From the NCBI GenBank assembly GCA_963693085.1, contig OY856409.1:1339855415-1339919414 (forward strand): 64,000 nucleotides of DNA, read 5' to 3'. The number at the start of each line of letters is the position of its first letter. Position 1 is the stretch's first letter. A program made the position numbers and the translations under genes. The notes beneath the pieces were generated by a model. It saw only the letters and a list, made by a program, of their open reading frames with translations. It made no database searches and had not been told where the DNA came from. The DNA is from Alisma plantago-aquatica. Taxonomy: Eukaryota; Streptophyta; Magnoliopsida; Alismatales; Alismataceae. This document shows positions 12,050-24,206 of the stretch, one piece after another.

Positions 12050-13894
12050 CTAATTACTGACACATACATACTCCTTCTGGTTTAGTAATTTCATTGCATA
12101 TGTCCCCCTCAGCAGGTGAACGTTATCTCCCCTTGTCCCTTCAATGCTGCAATCCTGAATGAGTTCTTCTATCCACCTTATCACATAGAATCCACAATCA
12201 TTGCTGGTAGGATCCTGTTGGGGAGCTCTCCTATCATAAATTATTTTCCAGCCCAGATCTGTTATTCCAGCTTTAATCTTCAGTGCATATTTTATTGCTT
12301 GGGCCTAAATTCATCACACAAACATCACACAAAATTAATTATTCAACACAACAGTCAATGACGTCTTATATATTTGAAATCAGAGGTGCTTACCATCAAC
12401 AATGCATCTCGGTCATATGCATTGTACACTACAACACTGTCTGCATTCCTTTCCTCCTCCAAACTGTTATAATGAACAAAACATTTTCTGCCTAATGTTC
12501 CTACCAACAGATGCCAGTGTGCACCTGTCAAAATAGGCATAATCATAGTTTTAGATTCTAATATTTCCCCCATATGTTTCAAGAAATAAGTGGTCAGTCC
12601 CCTTTCATTGTGTGTTCTAATGGTGTCTGGCAACGAGGAATGAAAAATGAAGCACTTTGTATGGTTCCCTACATTCCTTTTCCTCACTAGTTCCATCACC
12701 CCTTCCATGACCTACAAACAAACATAACAATACTTATGTGATACAACAACAATACTAATATTTTATGATAGAAGTGTTGTATGATTTTGCAGACCTGATT
12801 GCTCAACATTCCTGCCCTTTTCACCATTTGCTTGAAATCACTTCTCATCAAAGTTGCGTGTGGTGCTGCGTATACAACATCACCATCGTTGGTTCCTTCC
12901 CTTGTTATCTGTAGTACAAAATTATCAAACATCAAACACAGATTACAACTTTTATAATCAGCGTTTAATATTTGTTCAAAATAACAACATATCAAAAATA
13001 TATTACCACTTCAAGATATTTTATATCCTCTTCCTTAAGAGTTTGCACTGCGCTGTTATCAAAATCTCTCATAATAGTAATAACGGACATATCATCATCG
13101 TCTCCCTTTTCCTTCCTCTTAAGCTTCACTCTTCTAACAACCGGCATTGCAGTCTTCCCCTTCAGTTTCTTCTTAATGTCAGCTTCCACTTGATCAATAT
13201 GATCACAAACTGTCGCAATCCATTCCTTTGTCTCCCACTAAACAAGATACAAAACCAATAATTATGAGACAGGAGACTTTATGCAGTTATAATAAATTAA
13301 AAAATAACAATATACATCATTCGTCGTCGTTAGATCGTCAATCAACAGATTCCCGTTCAAACCTTTAACAAGTGTTTTGTCAAATCCAGATGGCAACAAA
13401 TTGTTGATAATATCATCAATTTGTTTATCTAGTTTTGTGCCGGTATACTTTTTAGCCTGCAAGAATTACGGAAATGACAATATTATTTAACATTGTACCA
13501 ATACATATATCATCTAATACTTATTTTCATATTAATACATACCAAGAGTTTTCCCGTCCCTGCTACTTGCTCTTCTTCAACAAGAATGACAGTGTTTCCT
13601 CTCTCAGGAGTTACAAACGAACTATCATCACCTGCAAACTGTTCCATTTCTTTTTCAGGGCTATGTTGTTGCTCTTCTTCAATTGTAGGGTTTTGAGCTT
13701 GTTCTCCCCCAACTTCACTGATTTGATGTTCTCCACTGGCCAATCGAATCGGGTTTCTATTATTATCGTCTCTCTCTATCTCGTATCTTTTCTCGTGCTT
13801 AATTAGAGAGTGTTGCACTGAATCGGGTTTCTAATATTATCGTCTCTCTCTATCTCGTATCTTTTCTCGTGCTTAATTAGAGAGTGTTGCACTG
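12050..13894 (-). CDS. Ulp1-type (C48) cysteine protease of the MULE, partial
   Basis: A spliced minus-strand gene. Exons on plus coordinates: 13543 to about 13894, 13316-13456, 13007-13237, 12795-12908, 12394-12711 and 12050-12304. The introns between them all show GT...AG, and the last three junctions I checked stay in frame. The last two exons give the catalytic domain of a SUMO-protease-like C48 peptidase: HWHLLV (catalytic His), then VHYNSL where the family usually has the catalytic Asp, the oxyanion-type Gln in PQQDPT, and the catalytic Cys in SNDCGFYV. No stop interrupts this part, in contrast to the neighbouring transposase. The N-terminal exons are acidic and lysine-rich and match no domain I know. 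The 5' end is unresolved: a 74-base duplication at 13747-13894 breaks the frame and no secure ATG is visible. The biological role of Ulp1 genes in MULEs is unknown. The Asn in place of Asp may reduce activity. Confidence 0.8.
13747..13894 (+). repeat. 74-base nearly perfect tandem duplication in the Ulp1 5' region
   Basis: Copies 13747-13820 and 13821-13894. I see one difference between them. Because 74 is not a multiple of three, the upstream copy shifts the frame that is open in the downstream copy and leads to a stop. Its near identity suggests it is recent. Confidence 0.92.
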
Positions 13895-14042
13895 AAAAAG
13901 CAAGGGATATGTCTCGTCCTTTTCATTCTTGATAGATGCCGATTACAATCAGTTATCTTACTATTGTTGTTATCTCTTTTTTATTGTTATCACTTCCCGA
14001 CTCCTTCATGCGTAATAAAGGGGAGTGATGTATCAAAAGAAG

Positions 14043-14043
<1 letters not shown>

Positions 14044-14129
<86 letters not shown>

Positions 14130-14132
14130 ACA
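14044..14132 (+). repeat. Compound microsatellite (CT)n(CA)n
   Basis: An uninterrupted CT run of about 60 bases passes directly into a CA run of about 27 bases. Confidence 0.97.
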
Positions 14133-15407
14133 AGTAAATATATCATGTCAATACTATATGGACGTGGTCATGTGGGAGGAGTCGTATCTCTTTAAACAAA
14201 CGCGTTCCAATTCCCCCCTCTACCTCCATTGATCTATCATCTCTCTTACACAAAAATGAAGAGAGGAATGGAGTGGTGTCAGCGAGATATTAAATATTTA
14301 TCCTTGCTCTAATCAATCACGGATTTAGAAAATATGAAGTGGTGGTGAGGTCAAATAATAATTGGCACAAATACAAAAAATTATAGTACACACTTACTGA
14401 AGAAGAAAAAAATTACAACACAACACATTGGAAAATGGTTCCTCCAATAACACATGTTAGGTCAAAATTGACACTTTATATGGGAGTTTTGTATTTTTGG
14501 GTCAAGTGAGTTGGTGACTTTAATGAATCATAGACTTTACTCGAAGAAGAAAAAAATTTAAGTTGAAATTTGGACCATGTGGAGGTTCCAAATCTTTTCT
14601 CACACATATACATGCTAGCTTGCACACCTCGTGTATGCATATAAAAAAGAACAAAGAGTAAAAACTACACAATGCACATCAAGCAGAGCTTTCACTTTTT
14701 AAATTATTTCTGAATTTCAAAGCTATTTTTTAATTTGAACTACCAAGTCAAGTGGTGGTTTCTAACTCGAATATAAAAATTCACCAAATGAGGAGGGAAA
14801 TTTGTGTCATTTAGACTCTTTATCCAACACAGATTCGTGTGTGTTAAAAATATGTCCTTCGTATCTGTAAAACGATACAAGCAAATAGAATGTCGGGAAA
14901 CATTTCCAACCAAAGTTGCCACAAAAAGTACTTAGTTTGCAGATCGAAATAAAAATTGGGAACCGTTATTACTCTAAAACTCACTAGTACTTGCCATTTA
15001 TGACCATATTTGTAGTTTACCACTTTGATATGATCCTCTGTTTTGGTTGCAATAACCCACTTACACCACCTAAAAGCAACATGCAATTCAAAAAAGTTTT
15101 CTTGTGGGCTGGTAAACAACATAAGATAATATATAGTTCATGATATTCAATAAAAGAATTGTTAGCTAAGAAAGAAGTCAACATCGACGAGGATAAAGTG
15201 GTAAAGAAGCGTCATGTTGTTGGTCTATCAGCGTATACCCACAGCCCACGAACTAATAATCTGGTGGCGAGATGAAATGTACCGGTGGTTATATGCAGTT
15301 AATGTTGTCACGACATGATAGAAGAATACCACCATAACTACACTTGATCTAAATACTTTTAGATTAGATAGCCGTTCAATCATTTTGTATATATTGATTA
15401 CTTTTTG
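14133..15407. other. AT-rich DNA without recognised gene
   Basis: Part of it (14178-14300) resembles 4855-4985. Short minus-strand frames at 14740-15122 and 15228-15500 resemble no family I know. Confidence 0.45.
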
Positions 15408-16851
15408 TTGTATAAGTTTGTTTCTTTGCAATACATAACAAATGATGGTTTTTGTTACGCCTTCTAGTTTTGTTTTATATTGGTTATGAGATAAACACAT
15501 TTATGATTGTGAAACTAGGGATATGGCTTAAAAAAGCCTTTAGGACATTCATATTCTAGAAGGAAAGATCATGCTTAGGTTAGATCACACCTTTAACATT
15601 CGCAATTTAGATTCGGAGGGATTGTGGACCAATTGTTTACTTTACTTGGATTTGGGTGAGGCCACATCCTCACCTAGCCCGAGTGTAGATCTGTAGCTAA
15701 TCTTTATCTACATCAAGGTAGCAAATAAGTGTAAGGATAGAGATACTTATTCTCTCATTAATCTCATTATTCTATCATTTACCCTCACCCTTACCCTTAT
15801 TTTTACCCACTTCCCCCATTGTGTCAACAAAATAGTATGGATAAAACACGTCAAAATGTGTGTGAAGTACATAATAATTCTATAAACATTTGACAATTAG
15901 GCTTACTTTCAAAGAAGCAGTCTATAATATAGATCAATTTGGAAGTTAAGTTGTGAATACGTAGCCCTGAAACTAAACTAGAGGATCACTATAACATCCA
16001 AGCCAGTCTTGGAATCACCACGTTAGAAAAAGAGCACATGTAAACCAACATTGTCATAGTAGGCGTCAATGAAATAGAAGAGAAGAAAATATATATTCTT
16101 AACTGTCTCGGTTAAGCTAGGAACATAAGCTACCTGAACCAAAAACTTTATAGTTGAAATCATAGTGTATTGGACTACAAAGTTTTGGTTTCAAACCATT
16201 CATTGCATCTATTAAAATAGTTCATCTTTCTAACGCATTCAAAGTTCAAGTATAGAGACAAGAATATGGAAATGTCACATTATGGATTCATTTTTTTCTC
16301 CCTGCTTGACTCCTTCGGAGCCAAGAACCTATGTTTCAATGGACGTTATTCATTTCTCATTGTAAGCAAGTTAAACCTATTATATTGATCATAGTTAACC
16401 ATGTACATGGTTTGAAGTAAGGTTGGAGTATAAACTAGAACAAAGTACCATCATCTAGCCTTTGTTTAGCACATGACTAGGACTATGGGAGCTGGATTGA
16501 TTTGGTCAGGGGTGTTGAAATTGTCCAGTATGGATTGAAATCAATTTCTATTTGAAAACTTAGACTATTTATGTTTAGCTAGCATTCAAAATTGTACGGT
16601 TCACTGTGGATGTCATCTAATTCTATTTGGCTAGCAGTCAAAATTTAAAGGTTCACTCAAATGTAGTCTAATATGATCAAATTATGTTTGGCTAGTAGTC
16701 TTAATTATTGGGTTTAGTCTTTATGCAATTTAATTCTAGTCTGGTTATGTTTGGTTTTCAATATAAACTGTAGTGTTGAGTTTGTCTATAGTCTAGTTGT
16801 AGTTTGATTCTGGTGTTCATTTGGTGTAATAGGAGTATGGAATAATGCCTT
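15408..16851 (+). repeat. 1.44-kb tandem duplication, copy 1
   Basis: This unit has two parts: 15408-16452 matches 16852-17910, and 16453-16851 matches 19833-20232. The order A-B-A'-(insertion)-B' shows a tandem duplication of one A+B unit followed by an insertion into the second copy. Markers of part A are GTTACGCCTTCTAGTTTT and AGGCCACA(T/A)CCTCAC; markers of part B are CTATGGGAG(C/T)TGGATTGATT and TTGATTCTGGTGTTCATTTG. I recognise no coding potential. Confidence 0.88.
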
Positions 16852-19800
16852 TTGTATAAGTTTGTTTCTTTACAATGCTTAACAAATTATGCTTTCTGTT
16901 ACGCCTTCTAGTTTTATTTTATATTGGTTATGAGATAAATAGTTGTGACATTTATGATTGCAAAACTAGGGGTATGGCTTAAAAAATCCTTTAAGACATT
17001 CATATTTTAGATGGAAAGGTCATGATTAGGTTAGATCACACCGTTAACATTTGTAATTAGATTCACAGGGATTGTGGGATGATTGTTTATTTTACCTAGA
17101 TCTGGATGAGGCCACAACCTCACGTAGTCTAAGTGTAGTTTTGTAGCTAATCCCTATCTACATCAAGGTAGCAGGTAAGGGTAAGGATAAGGATACTTCT
17201 ATTCTCATTAATCTTATTATTCTATCATTTCATTTACCCTCATCCTTACTCTTATTTTTACCCACTTCCCCACTAGGTCTACAAAATAGTATGGATAAAA
17301 CACATCAAAATGTGTGTGAAGTACACAATAATTATGTAAACATTTAACAATTAGGCTCTCTTTCAAAGAAGCAGTCTACAATATAGATCTATTTGGAAGT
17401 TAAGTTGTGAATACGTAGCCCTAAAACTAAAGTAGAGGCTTACTATAACATTCAAGCCAGTCTTGGAATCACCAAGTTAGAAAAAGAGCACATGTAAGTA
17501 ACAAATGTTGTCATAGTAGATGTCAATGAAATAGAAGAGAAGAAAATATATATTCTTATAAGTGACTCTGTTAAGCTTGGAACATAAGCTACCTAAACCA
17601 AAAACTTTATAGTTGAAATCATAGTGTATTGAACTACAAAGTTTTGGTTTCAAATCATTCATTGCATCTGTTAAAATAGTTCATCTTTCTGAGGTATTAC
17701 AAGTTCAAGTATAGAGATAAGAATATGGAAATGTCGCATTATGTATTCATTTTTTTCTCCATTCTTGACTCTTTCATAGCCAAGATCCATGGCTTCAATG
17801 GACGTTATTCATTTTGAATTATAAACAAGTTAAACCTATTATATTGATTATACTCATCCATATACATATCATAAAGTAAGGTTGGAGTATAAACTAGAAC
17901 AAAGAACCATCTATTGGTATGTATGTCTAGAGAGCCAATTATAGGATGATTGTAATGGCATGTCTTGTAAACGATTGATTATCAATAAAGGCAATCTTCA
18001 TTGATTCTATTTTATTCAGTTATGTGATAATGATATTACATAATAAATGTCTAAAGAATGATGTTACTCAATGACATATGTCTTTGGATTAAGGACCTAA
18101 AAAATAAGATCGTATGGATGCTAAGAGTATACATTCCATATATGTCCCTAATTGGTTGTTATGGAAGTTGATAGATAATAATAACACACAAGACTAGAGT
18201 GGGTGTTAGTTGATGATAGAATCTCATTAGTCATGATATGTGATATCAAACCAAACACATAGGTACTTGTTAGAGAATAGTGTATCAGAAAGACCCACCT
18301 TGAGAGTGATACATGGAGACCATAGAATGGTAGTCAAAATCATCTCTCAAAGTGATGGTGGTGATTTTGGTTCTTAGACATGAAATCACTACACTCATCA
18401 CATGTTGTTTGATGTACTTTGTCATCATCAAACGTGATCTTGAATAAGTGTTACCATAAAGGTGATGATTAAATACATTATGAAACATAGGGAATGACTA
18501 TGAGTGATGTATATGGGATTTGTCCCTCCTTCAGGAGCTTGATATCCCAAATACTTGATAAGTGAGATTGAGAAAAGCATATCCATGAACATGTGAATCA
18601 ATGTATGATATTGAGTTCAAATATATCTCAGACAGAATGCTCTAGTTCAAGGAACATGGATTGAACATTGAGAGGATGACGATTCCATGCCTCCAGTTCA
18701 ATATGGATATCAGAGACAAAGGACCTATATAATCACTATAACATCGATTATAGATTATAGGTTGAAGTTGTTCTCCAGCTATCTAAATTACTTGGGTATC
18801 AATGATGTGTTGCTAGATACCACTCATTGCTTGTAATGTCATAAATTGGTTATGGACATTCATTGCCAATGTAACTTGAGACCTATAGGGTCACACACAT
18901 AGGATAGGCATGTAATAAGAGTTTGTTCATAAATGTGGTTTAAACTTGATTAGTAATGTGTTAGGTATTGAGTTTAAATAAGATTGGCTTTTAGAAAAAT
19001 GAGATGACCAGTTCAGCAAGTGAAATGATTGACTTAGATGTCTGAACCGACCTTTTGTTGATCAATGTGATTGGATCAAGGATTGATGTTGACATCATGT
19101 TTTACATTAATTGTGTATTAAATGCTAATACAATTTTGAATATCAAACATTGTGAAACAACAGTTTCAAGGGTTGAAATAATGAACTCACCTATGAACCG
19201 ACTGGTTCAATGGTGAAACAATTGGTTCGTCGTTCATAGGTTCTAGAAAATTCATGAAAATCTATCTCTTTGACTCACAGATGAATTGGAGATCATGAAC
19301 CTGACCCTCCTATAAATAGAGGGGTAGTGGAGCCCTTCTAGAGACACAACAATAAGCTCAAAAAAATGTTGTCTTCTCACAGTTGTGGTAATGCTAGAAC
19401 CTAAGCAAGTCCTACCTGTCAAAGGGAGGGACAGCAAGGGCGAGACAGTTGGGAGAGAAATTCGGTGATAACACATTGACTAGAGAAGACAACTCCTTCT
19501 TGTCTGTTCTAAAAGAATGACAGGAGTTCTTGGTGGTCTACGTGGACTACTCTAGAGGCGGGGAGGCGTTTGCCACAAGCTAGGAGGATACAGTCAACCG
19601 ATGTCCCTGGTGATCAACCAGGAGGTCACAGATGATAGTCGTTCATGTGCATCTTGAGAAAGAAGCATGATGTAGTAACCATTGTCATTGGACTTGCTCT
19701 AGGTCTAGGTATATGCCTTGCAACCTTTCCTTCCCAGTTCATAGTTGTTGACATGATTTGATGTTTAAGGGAAAAATGCCAATAAATTTTTTTGTTCCAC

Positions 19801-20232
19801 AACCAAATCTGATGCCATATTTTCCAACACCATAATCTAGCCTCTATTTGGCACATACTCGGACTATGGGAGTTGGATTGATTTTGTCAGGGGGATTGAA
19901 ATTGTCTAGTATGGATTGAAATCAATTTCTATTTGACAACCCAGACTGATTAAGTTTGGCTAGCATTCAAAATTATAGGGTTCACTTTGGATGTGGTCTA
20001 ATTCTATTTGGCTAGTATTCAAAATTGAAAGGTTCATTCAGATGTAGTTTGATTCTAGTCAGATTATGTTTGGCTAGTAGTCTATAGGGTTTAATCTTTA
20101 TGCAATTTAATTCTGGTCTAATTATGTTTGGTTGTCAATCTAAACTATAGTGTCGAGTCTTGCTATATTTTAGTTGTAGTTTGATTCTGGTGTTCATTTG
20201 GTGTAATGGGAGTATGGACGAATGCCTTTTAT
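16852..20232 (+). repeat. 1.44-kb tandem duplication, copy 2, split by an insertion
   Basis: Part A' is 16852-17910 and part B' is 19833-20232. The 1.9 kb between them has no counterpart in copy 1. The 3' edge of B' near 20232 coincides with the start of the next LTR-like sequence. Confidence 0.88.
17911..19832. mobile_element. Unclassified 1.9-kb insertion, LTR-like
   Basis: The limits come from comparing the two copies of the surrounding duplication. The uninterrupted site in copy 1 reads ACCATCATCTAGCC. Here the left flank is ACCAT (17906-17910) and the right flank ACCAT (19829-19833), a possible 5-base duplication, although ATCT on both sides is an alternative reading. A promoter-like CCTATAAATAGAGG lies at about 19308-19322, with GC-richer DNA after it, as in the promoter-to-end part of an LTR. 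No open frame is convincing. A solo LTR is my best guess, but the ends do not clearly read TG...CA. Confidence 0.5.
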
Positions 20233-22923
20233 AAGACCACTGGCTTATGTTAACTCTTTAAACATGCTTTGATTACTTAACTCGGTGTTTGGATGCTTCA
20301 ATTACATGTTGGTTGTATATATAATTATGTGTTGATGGTTTTCTCATGAGAGTCTATGTCCAAATTCCCCATTCTTGAAGGTTCTTTTGGCAATTTGCAC
20401 AACATGCTTGTCTTCTCTATAATCTAGATGGACTTGTCTTGGTGAGCTGAGATCACTAAATAAGGCTTTCTGTCTTTTTATCAATTGAGGATAGATGGAG
20501 GAACCATGTCTTCATCAGTTATAGACTAACGGAGGTAACCCATCTTGTGTACCTTTTATGTTTTCATTTGTCGATGGGTCTGTAGGATCAACACTGATGG
20601 AACATTCTTGTCATCAACCAATGACACTAAGATAGGTCTCCATTGATGATTTATGGTAGTAGTTGGACATTGACTCTTCAACAGTTCTAGGATGGTGAGG
20701 GGTGGTGGGTGGACAATTGACCCTTCACTGGTTGGAAAGCAATGGGGAAGGCTTTCTAGTTGGGTGTTGATGCTTTATTGGTTGAGAAATGATGGAAGTT
20801 GGTGCCAATTGATGAAGAGCCCTACTAATGGGAAACTAAGCTTGTTGATTGATGAAAAGTTAGTTCTTAGAAGCCAATGAACCCTGGTGTGTACCTACCA
20901 ATGAGACTAAATAATTATTGGACCATTAATATCAATTAATAGATGCAGGGTGTTTAAGGACCTAGGATAACCTATCCATCTCTCCGCTAATGGAGCTTCT
21001 CTAAGTGCCTTGCATGGGAGATCAAATATGTCCTCTGATGGATTTGTAATTTGAAAAAGCCATGGGTGTGTTGACCAATGGTCGTACAACTTTGACCAAC
21101 CTTTCTCTCACCTCTAGGGCTATACATACCCCCATGCTCCTAACCCCTATCCCTAGATGAATGAGCTTCTTTGGAGAGTCAAACATGCTGCTAAACGTCA
21201 TCAGTTTAAGCTAATCGATGAAAAGTTGCTTTCATTAACTCCTTCCAACAATTTTTTTTTCTCTTTTCTTCTTCTACAAGGATTGAAGCCCCTCCTTGCA
21301 TCTTTTGGATGTTGATTCATGTAAGTGAGGTTCCTTTAATTCATGATCTTGGTGATCCATCATCGTCTTCCACCTTGAACCAGGTTTTGATGGTTCCTCC
21401 TTTAGGGTTTCAATTATAGTACTCTTATGCCATGTTTTCCCATTCTCCCTTGCCCTAGTTGTTATTAGTTCATGGATCTAGTGTTGTGCCAAGCTATAAG
21501 AAGAGATAACTTAGGTCATTGGGAAGATTGTAACTTTCTTGAGGTGGGATCATCTTGGATCTTGAAGATTGAAGCTTTAGGTCTTCCAAACATCTCCTTC
21601 AAGTGTGTCTCCATTGTTTGTAAGGTGAGTGATATAATATATGATGCATTTTAGTACCAACCTTATACATGAAAGTCATTATCTCATGTCAATCTCTCTT
21701 AAATGCCAAAAAGGTGAAATCTTGTGCTATTCTAAACTAGTATAAGGGGAATACAAACTTGCATGGTCTATTTAGACTTCACAAATACCTTATTCATGCT
21801 AGAAACATGATAATTCACATTGTTTATAAGTAAATTTAGTCTATGATGAGAAACAAACTTAAATGTGGTACTTTTATGGTTGATGGTACCCTAAGCTATG
21901 AGTTGTGGACTTCATGTTACCCTATTCTACTGGGATTTTCCCAAAAATGTTTTAATACATTTTTTACTAGTTGCTATGTTGTTAGAATTATGTGAAAGTT
22001 GAACTACTATGTGGGAATATTGTAGCCTTTCTCATATCTTAAAATGATGCCTTGTTATTACTCATGAGGAAATGAGTAGTATTTTAATGGCTTGGTATGA
22101 TACCCTTGACGGGATTGGATGCTTTTATGGAATACTGGTGCTAGGGTATACATGAAAGGCCTTGACGTGGTAGAGAGATGAAATAGAACACTCTTCTTTA
22201 GAAGTTGGAGTTGTTTAAGAATACAAGTTATCTCTTCTAAAGTTTCAATGCCTTGAAAAACTTTGTAACCCTTCTGCCATTAGTTGTATGTAAATTGATT
22301 GATGTAGTTATAAAAGAGTAATGGATCCTATTAATCAAGTGCAATCTTCATCTTGTAGAGCCCTGAGTCCACAAACCTATTTCCCTAGGTTGTTTGAGGA
22401 AATAATGAAATAGATTAACCTTAAGGCAATCTGTTAATCGTTAACAATGTTTGGAATCATATGTTAGTGAATATATGGAAAATATTGGGATTGGAATATC
22501 TAGATGTCTTCAAATCTTATTTTGGAACATGATTATGATCAATAGTCCGGTGATGTGTAATACTTGATATGTGATAGAGAACATTTGCAGTCATTTTAAT
22601 TGATTTCATGACCTATATACTCATGTCAGACCTATGATATGTAAATTTGACTTTGAGGAATTTCCAAAGTAGACCTGGGAAGTGAGCACTCTACCTTTTG
22701 TTACCTCACTTCAACCCAAGTTTTAGTGGAGTGATTAGACATAATCAGGATATCCTTAGATCATGTATGGATGGATAGCATCACTTCACATCTAGCTAGT
22801 GGTTTTAGAGGTATAACTCATACTACCTAGGGCACAAATTAATGTAACTCAATTGTGTAGGATATTTGATTAGGTCATTTAGTGAGAAAAATGGAGTTCT
22901 CATCATATGTGATTTTCTCCTTG

Positions 22924-22925
<2 letters not shown>

Positions 22926-22959
<34 letters not shown>
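22926..22959 (+). repeat. (TA)n microsatellite
   Basis: A pure TA run of about 17 units. It directly adjoins the 3' end of the SINE and, with the TA run at the other side of the SINE, probably marks its target. Confidence 0.95.
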
Positions 22960-22961
<2 letters not shown>

Positions 22962-23117
22962 GATTAAGAGAGAAAGATTTCTCTCCCCCTATCCCATGCC
23001 CGTGGCAGAGGCCGAATGCCCGGGAGGGTGGTAAATCAAGGAGGCAACTATGATTCAAACTCGGGTCCGTTTGTTAGGGGACACCGTGCTTGACCACTTG
23101 AGCCACTCCTTATCGGC
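22960..23117 (-). mobile_element. tRNA-derived SINE (Au-like), second copy
   Basis: On the minus strand the element begins GCCGATAAGGAGTGG, close to the GCCGGGGAGGAGTGG start of the SINE at 2833. It shows GTGGCTCAAGTGG (A-box) and GAGTTTGAATC (B-box). It is about 158 bases long and lies between TA-rich microsatellites, so its target duplication cannot be told from the repeat. The SINE is GC-rich against AT-rich surroundings. Confidence 0.87.
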
Positions 23118-23197
23118 ATATATACATACATACACACACATACATACATACATACATACATGCAAGCATACATACATATATATATATATATATGTAT
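23118..23197 (+). repeat. ATAC/CATA-type microsatellite
   Basis: Imperfect run of CATA units, opening with TATATA and closing with a (TA)n run, directly beside the 5' end of the SINE. Confidence 0.93.
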
Positions 23198-24040
23198 GTA
23201 TCTTATCTTAATCAAGCACTCATGATGGCATAGGTGTAATTGTGGTGAGAGTATGCCCTTTTCATTTACACTGCTTATTTAGAAATCTAATTGCTATTGC
23301 ATTTTTCAATTATGGATAAACATATTGCAAGTAATACGTGTTTCATATATTATATAACATTGTTGGGACTTAGAGTCTCATCTCATGGCTCTCTACATCT
23401 TTTGGGTGACAGGCCAAGGTTTTCTAGGCATTTGCAGTGAGGATCATATTAGTGGAGGTTGATCCTAGTTTGGAGGTAAGTGATGTTTGTGTGATGGAAT
23501 CCTAGAGATATATGATGTTTGTGACCACCTCTAGGTATTAAGTGAAGTTGTGTATAGATGTTATTCTAGTTTCATCCATACACCGTCAGGTCTGGGTTGG
23601 GGAATTCTATGAAATAGTTATATACATGGTTATATATTTTGGCATGCATGTTTTTTTCTTTTTTTGGCACTAGTTATATGAGTTGTAAGTTACCTATTTA
23701 TGTCATGTAATAAATCTCTTTTGTGATGAATGTGACAAAGGTCACCATATAGTGAAGTGGTAAATATGATAGATGAGAGATGGTATATAAATTCAAGAAT
23801 TTGTAAATCCCTCTATGATGATTTTTGAATTTTTTGGACCCATGTTACTATAATGTGGTCATGCCTTGATAAAAATTGTTGGTTTTGAATTAGGTTTTTC
23901 TTTGAGATATATCAACTTTGTCCCAGTGGGACGTCACAAGTTCTTGGTATCAGACCCTAGGTTCACAGAGTCTAGGCGGGGCACAAGAATATTTTATTGT
24001 GTTTGTTCTTCCTATTCCACCATATCGAACCATTGGTTAT

Positions 24041-24191
24041 TGTTAGATTAATTAGTTTATTATGTACATGGACCTTATTGTATTGGCCCATTAGGGTAAG
24101 GTTATGCTTCCTTGCACTTGTATCCTCTCCTATATATAGGAGGGGAGTTTGCCTTGCACCCAATAACAACTATCCCATATCATTTTCTACA
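24041..24191 (+). repeat. 5' LTR (151 bases)
   Basis: Contains a TATATATA box at 24131-24138 and ends CTACA. It differs from the 3' LTR at a modest number of positions, so the insertion is neither new nor very old relative to the gypsy remnant it interrupts. Confidence 0.93.
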
Positions 24192-24206
24192 AGGTATTAG
24201 AGTGTG
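24192..24206 (+). promoter_or_regulatory. Primer-binding site
   Basis: AGGTATTAGAGTGTG directly after the 5' LTR is a mutated form of TGGTATCAGAGC, the site that pairs with the 3' end of initiator Met-tRNA. Confidence 0.8.

Larger units (their letters stand above)
7855..13894. mobile_element. Mutator-like element with FAR1-type transposase and convergent Ulp1 protease
   Basis: The span given covers only the coding parts. A FAR1/MURA-type transposase lies on the plus strand (7855-10652) and an Ulp1-type cysteine protease on the minus strand (12050-13894), tail to tail. MULEs carrying Ulp1-like peptidase genes are known in plants (KI-MULEs in rice, CUMULE in melon), so this pairing is expected of one element rather than two neighbours. 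The 1.4 kb between the genes and the 1 kb upstream of the transposase share words such as ATACCAA, which suggests a common origin. I could not find the terminal inverted repeats or the 9-base target duplication, so the true ends (perhaps 6.9 and 14.0 kb) are open. Confidence 0.75.
20233..23938 (+). repeat. Probable LTR of the Ty3/gypsy remnant
   Basis: The right end reads GGGACGTCACA and is followed a few bases later by TTGGTATCAGA, a primer-binding site for initiator Met-tRNA. The left end is uncertain. I place it at the end of the duplication B', where ATAAGACCACTGG resembles the TGTAAGACC start of another LTR in this window (56063). The sequence has no long open frame. It is interrupted by a SINE in a TA microsatellite. 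Confidence 0.55.

Noticed and set aside
13474..13818. Plus-strand open frames opposite the Ulp1 gene
   Set aside because: They are antisense shadows of the minus-strand exons, whose splice sites and catalytic motifs are convincing.
17911..19832. Firm call of a solo LTR
   Set aside because: A TATA box and possible ACCAT duplication exist, but the ends do not read TG...CA and an alternative duplication (ATCT) is equally possible.
22926..23197. Repeat cluster as a CRISPR-like array
   Set aside because: It is a plant microsatellite split by a SINE; there are no uniform repeats with unique spacers.
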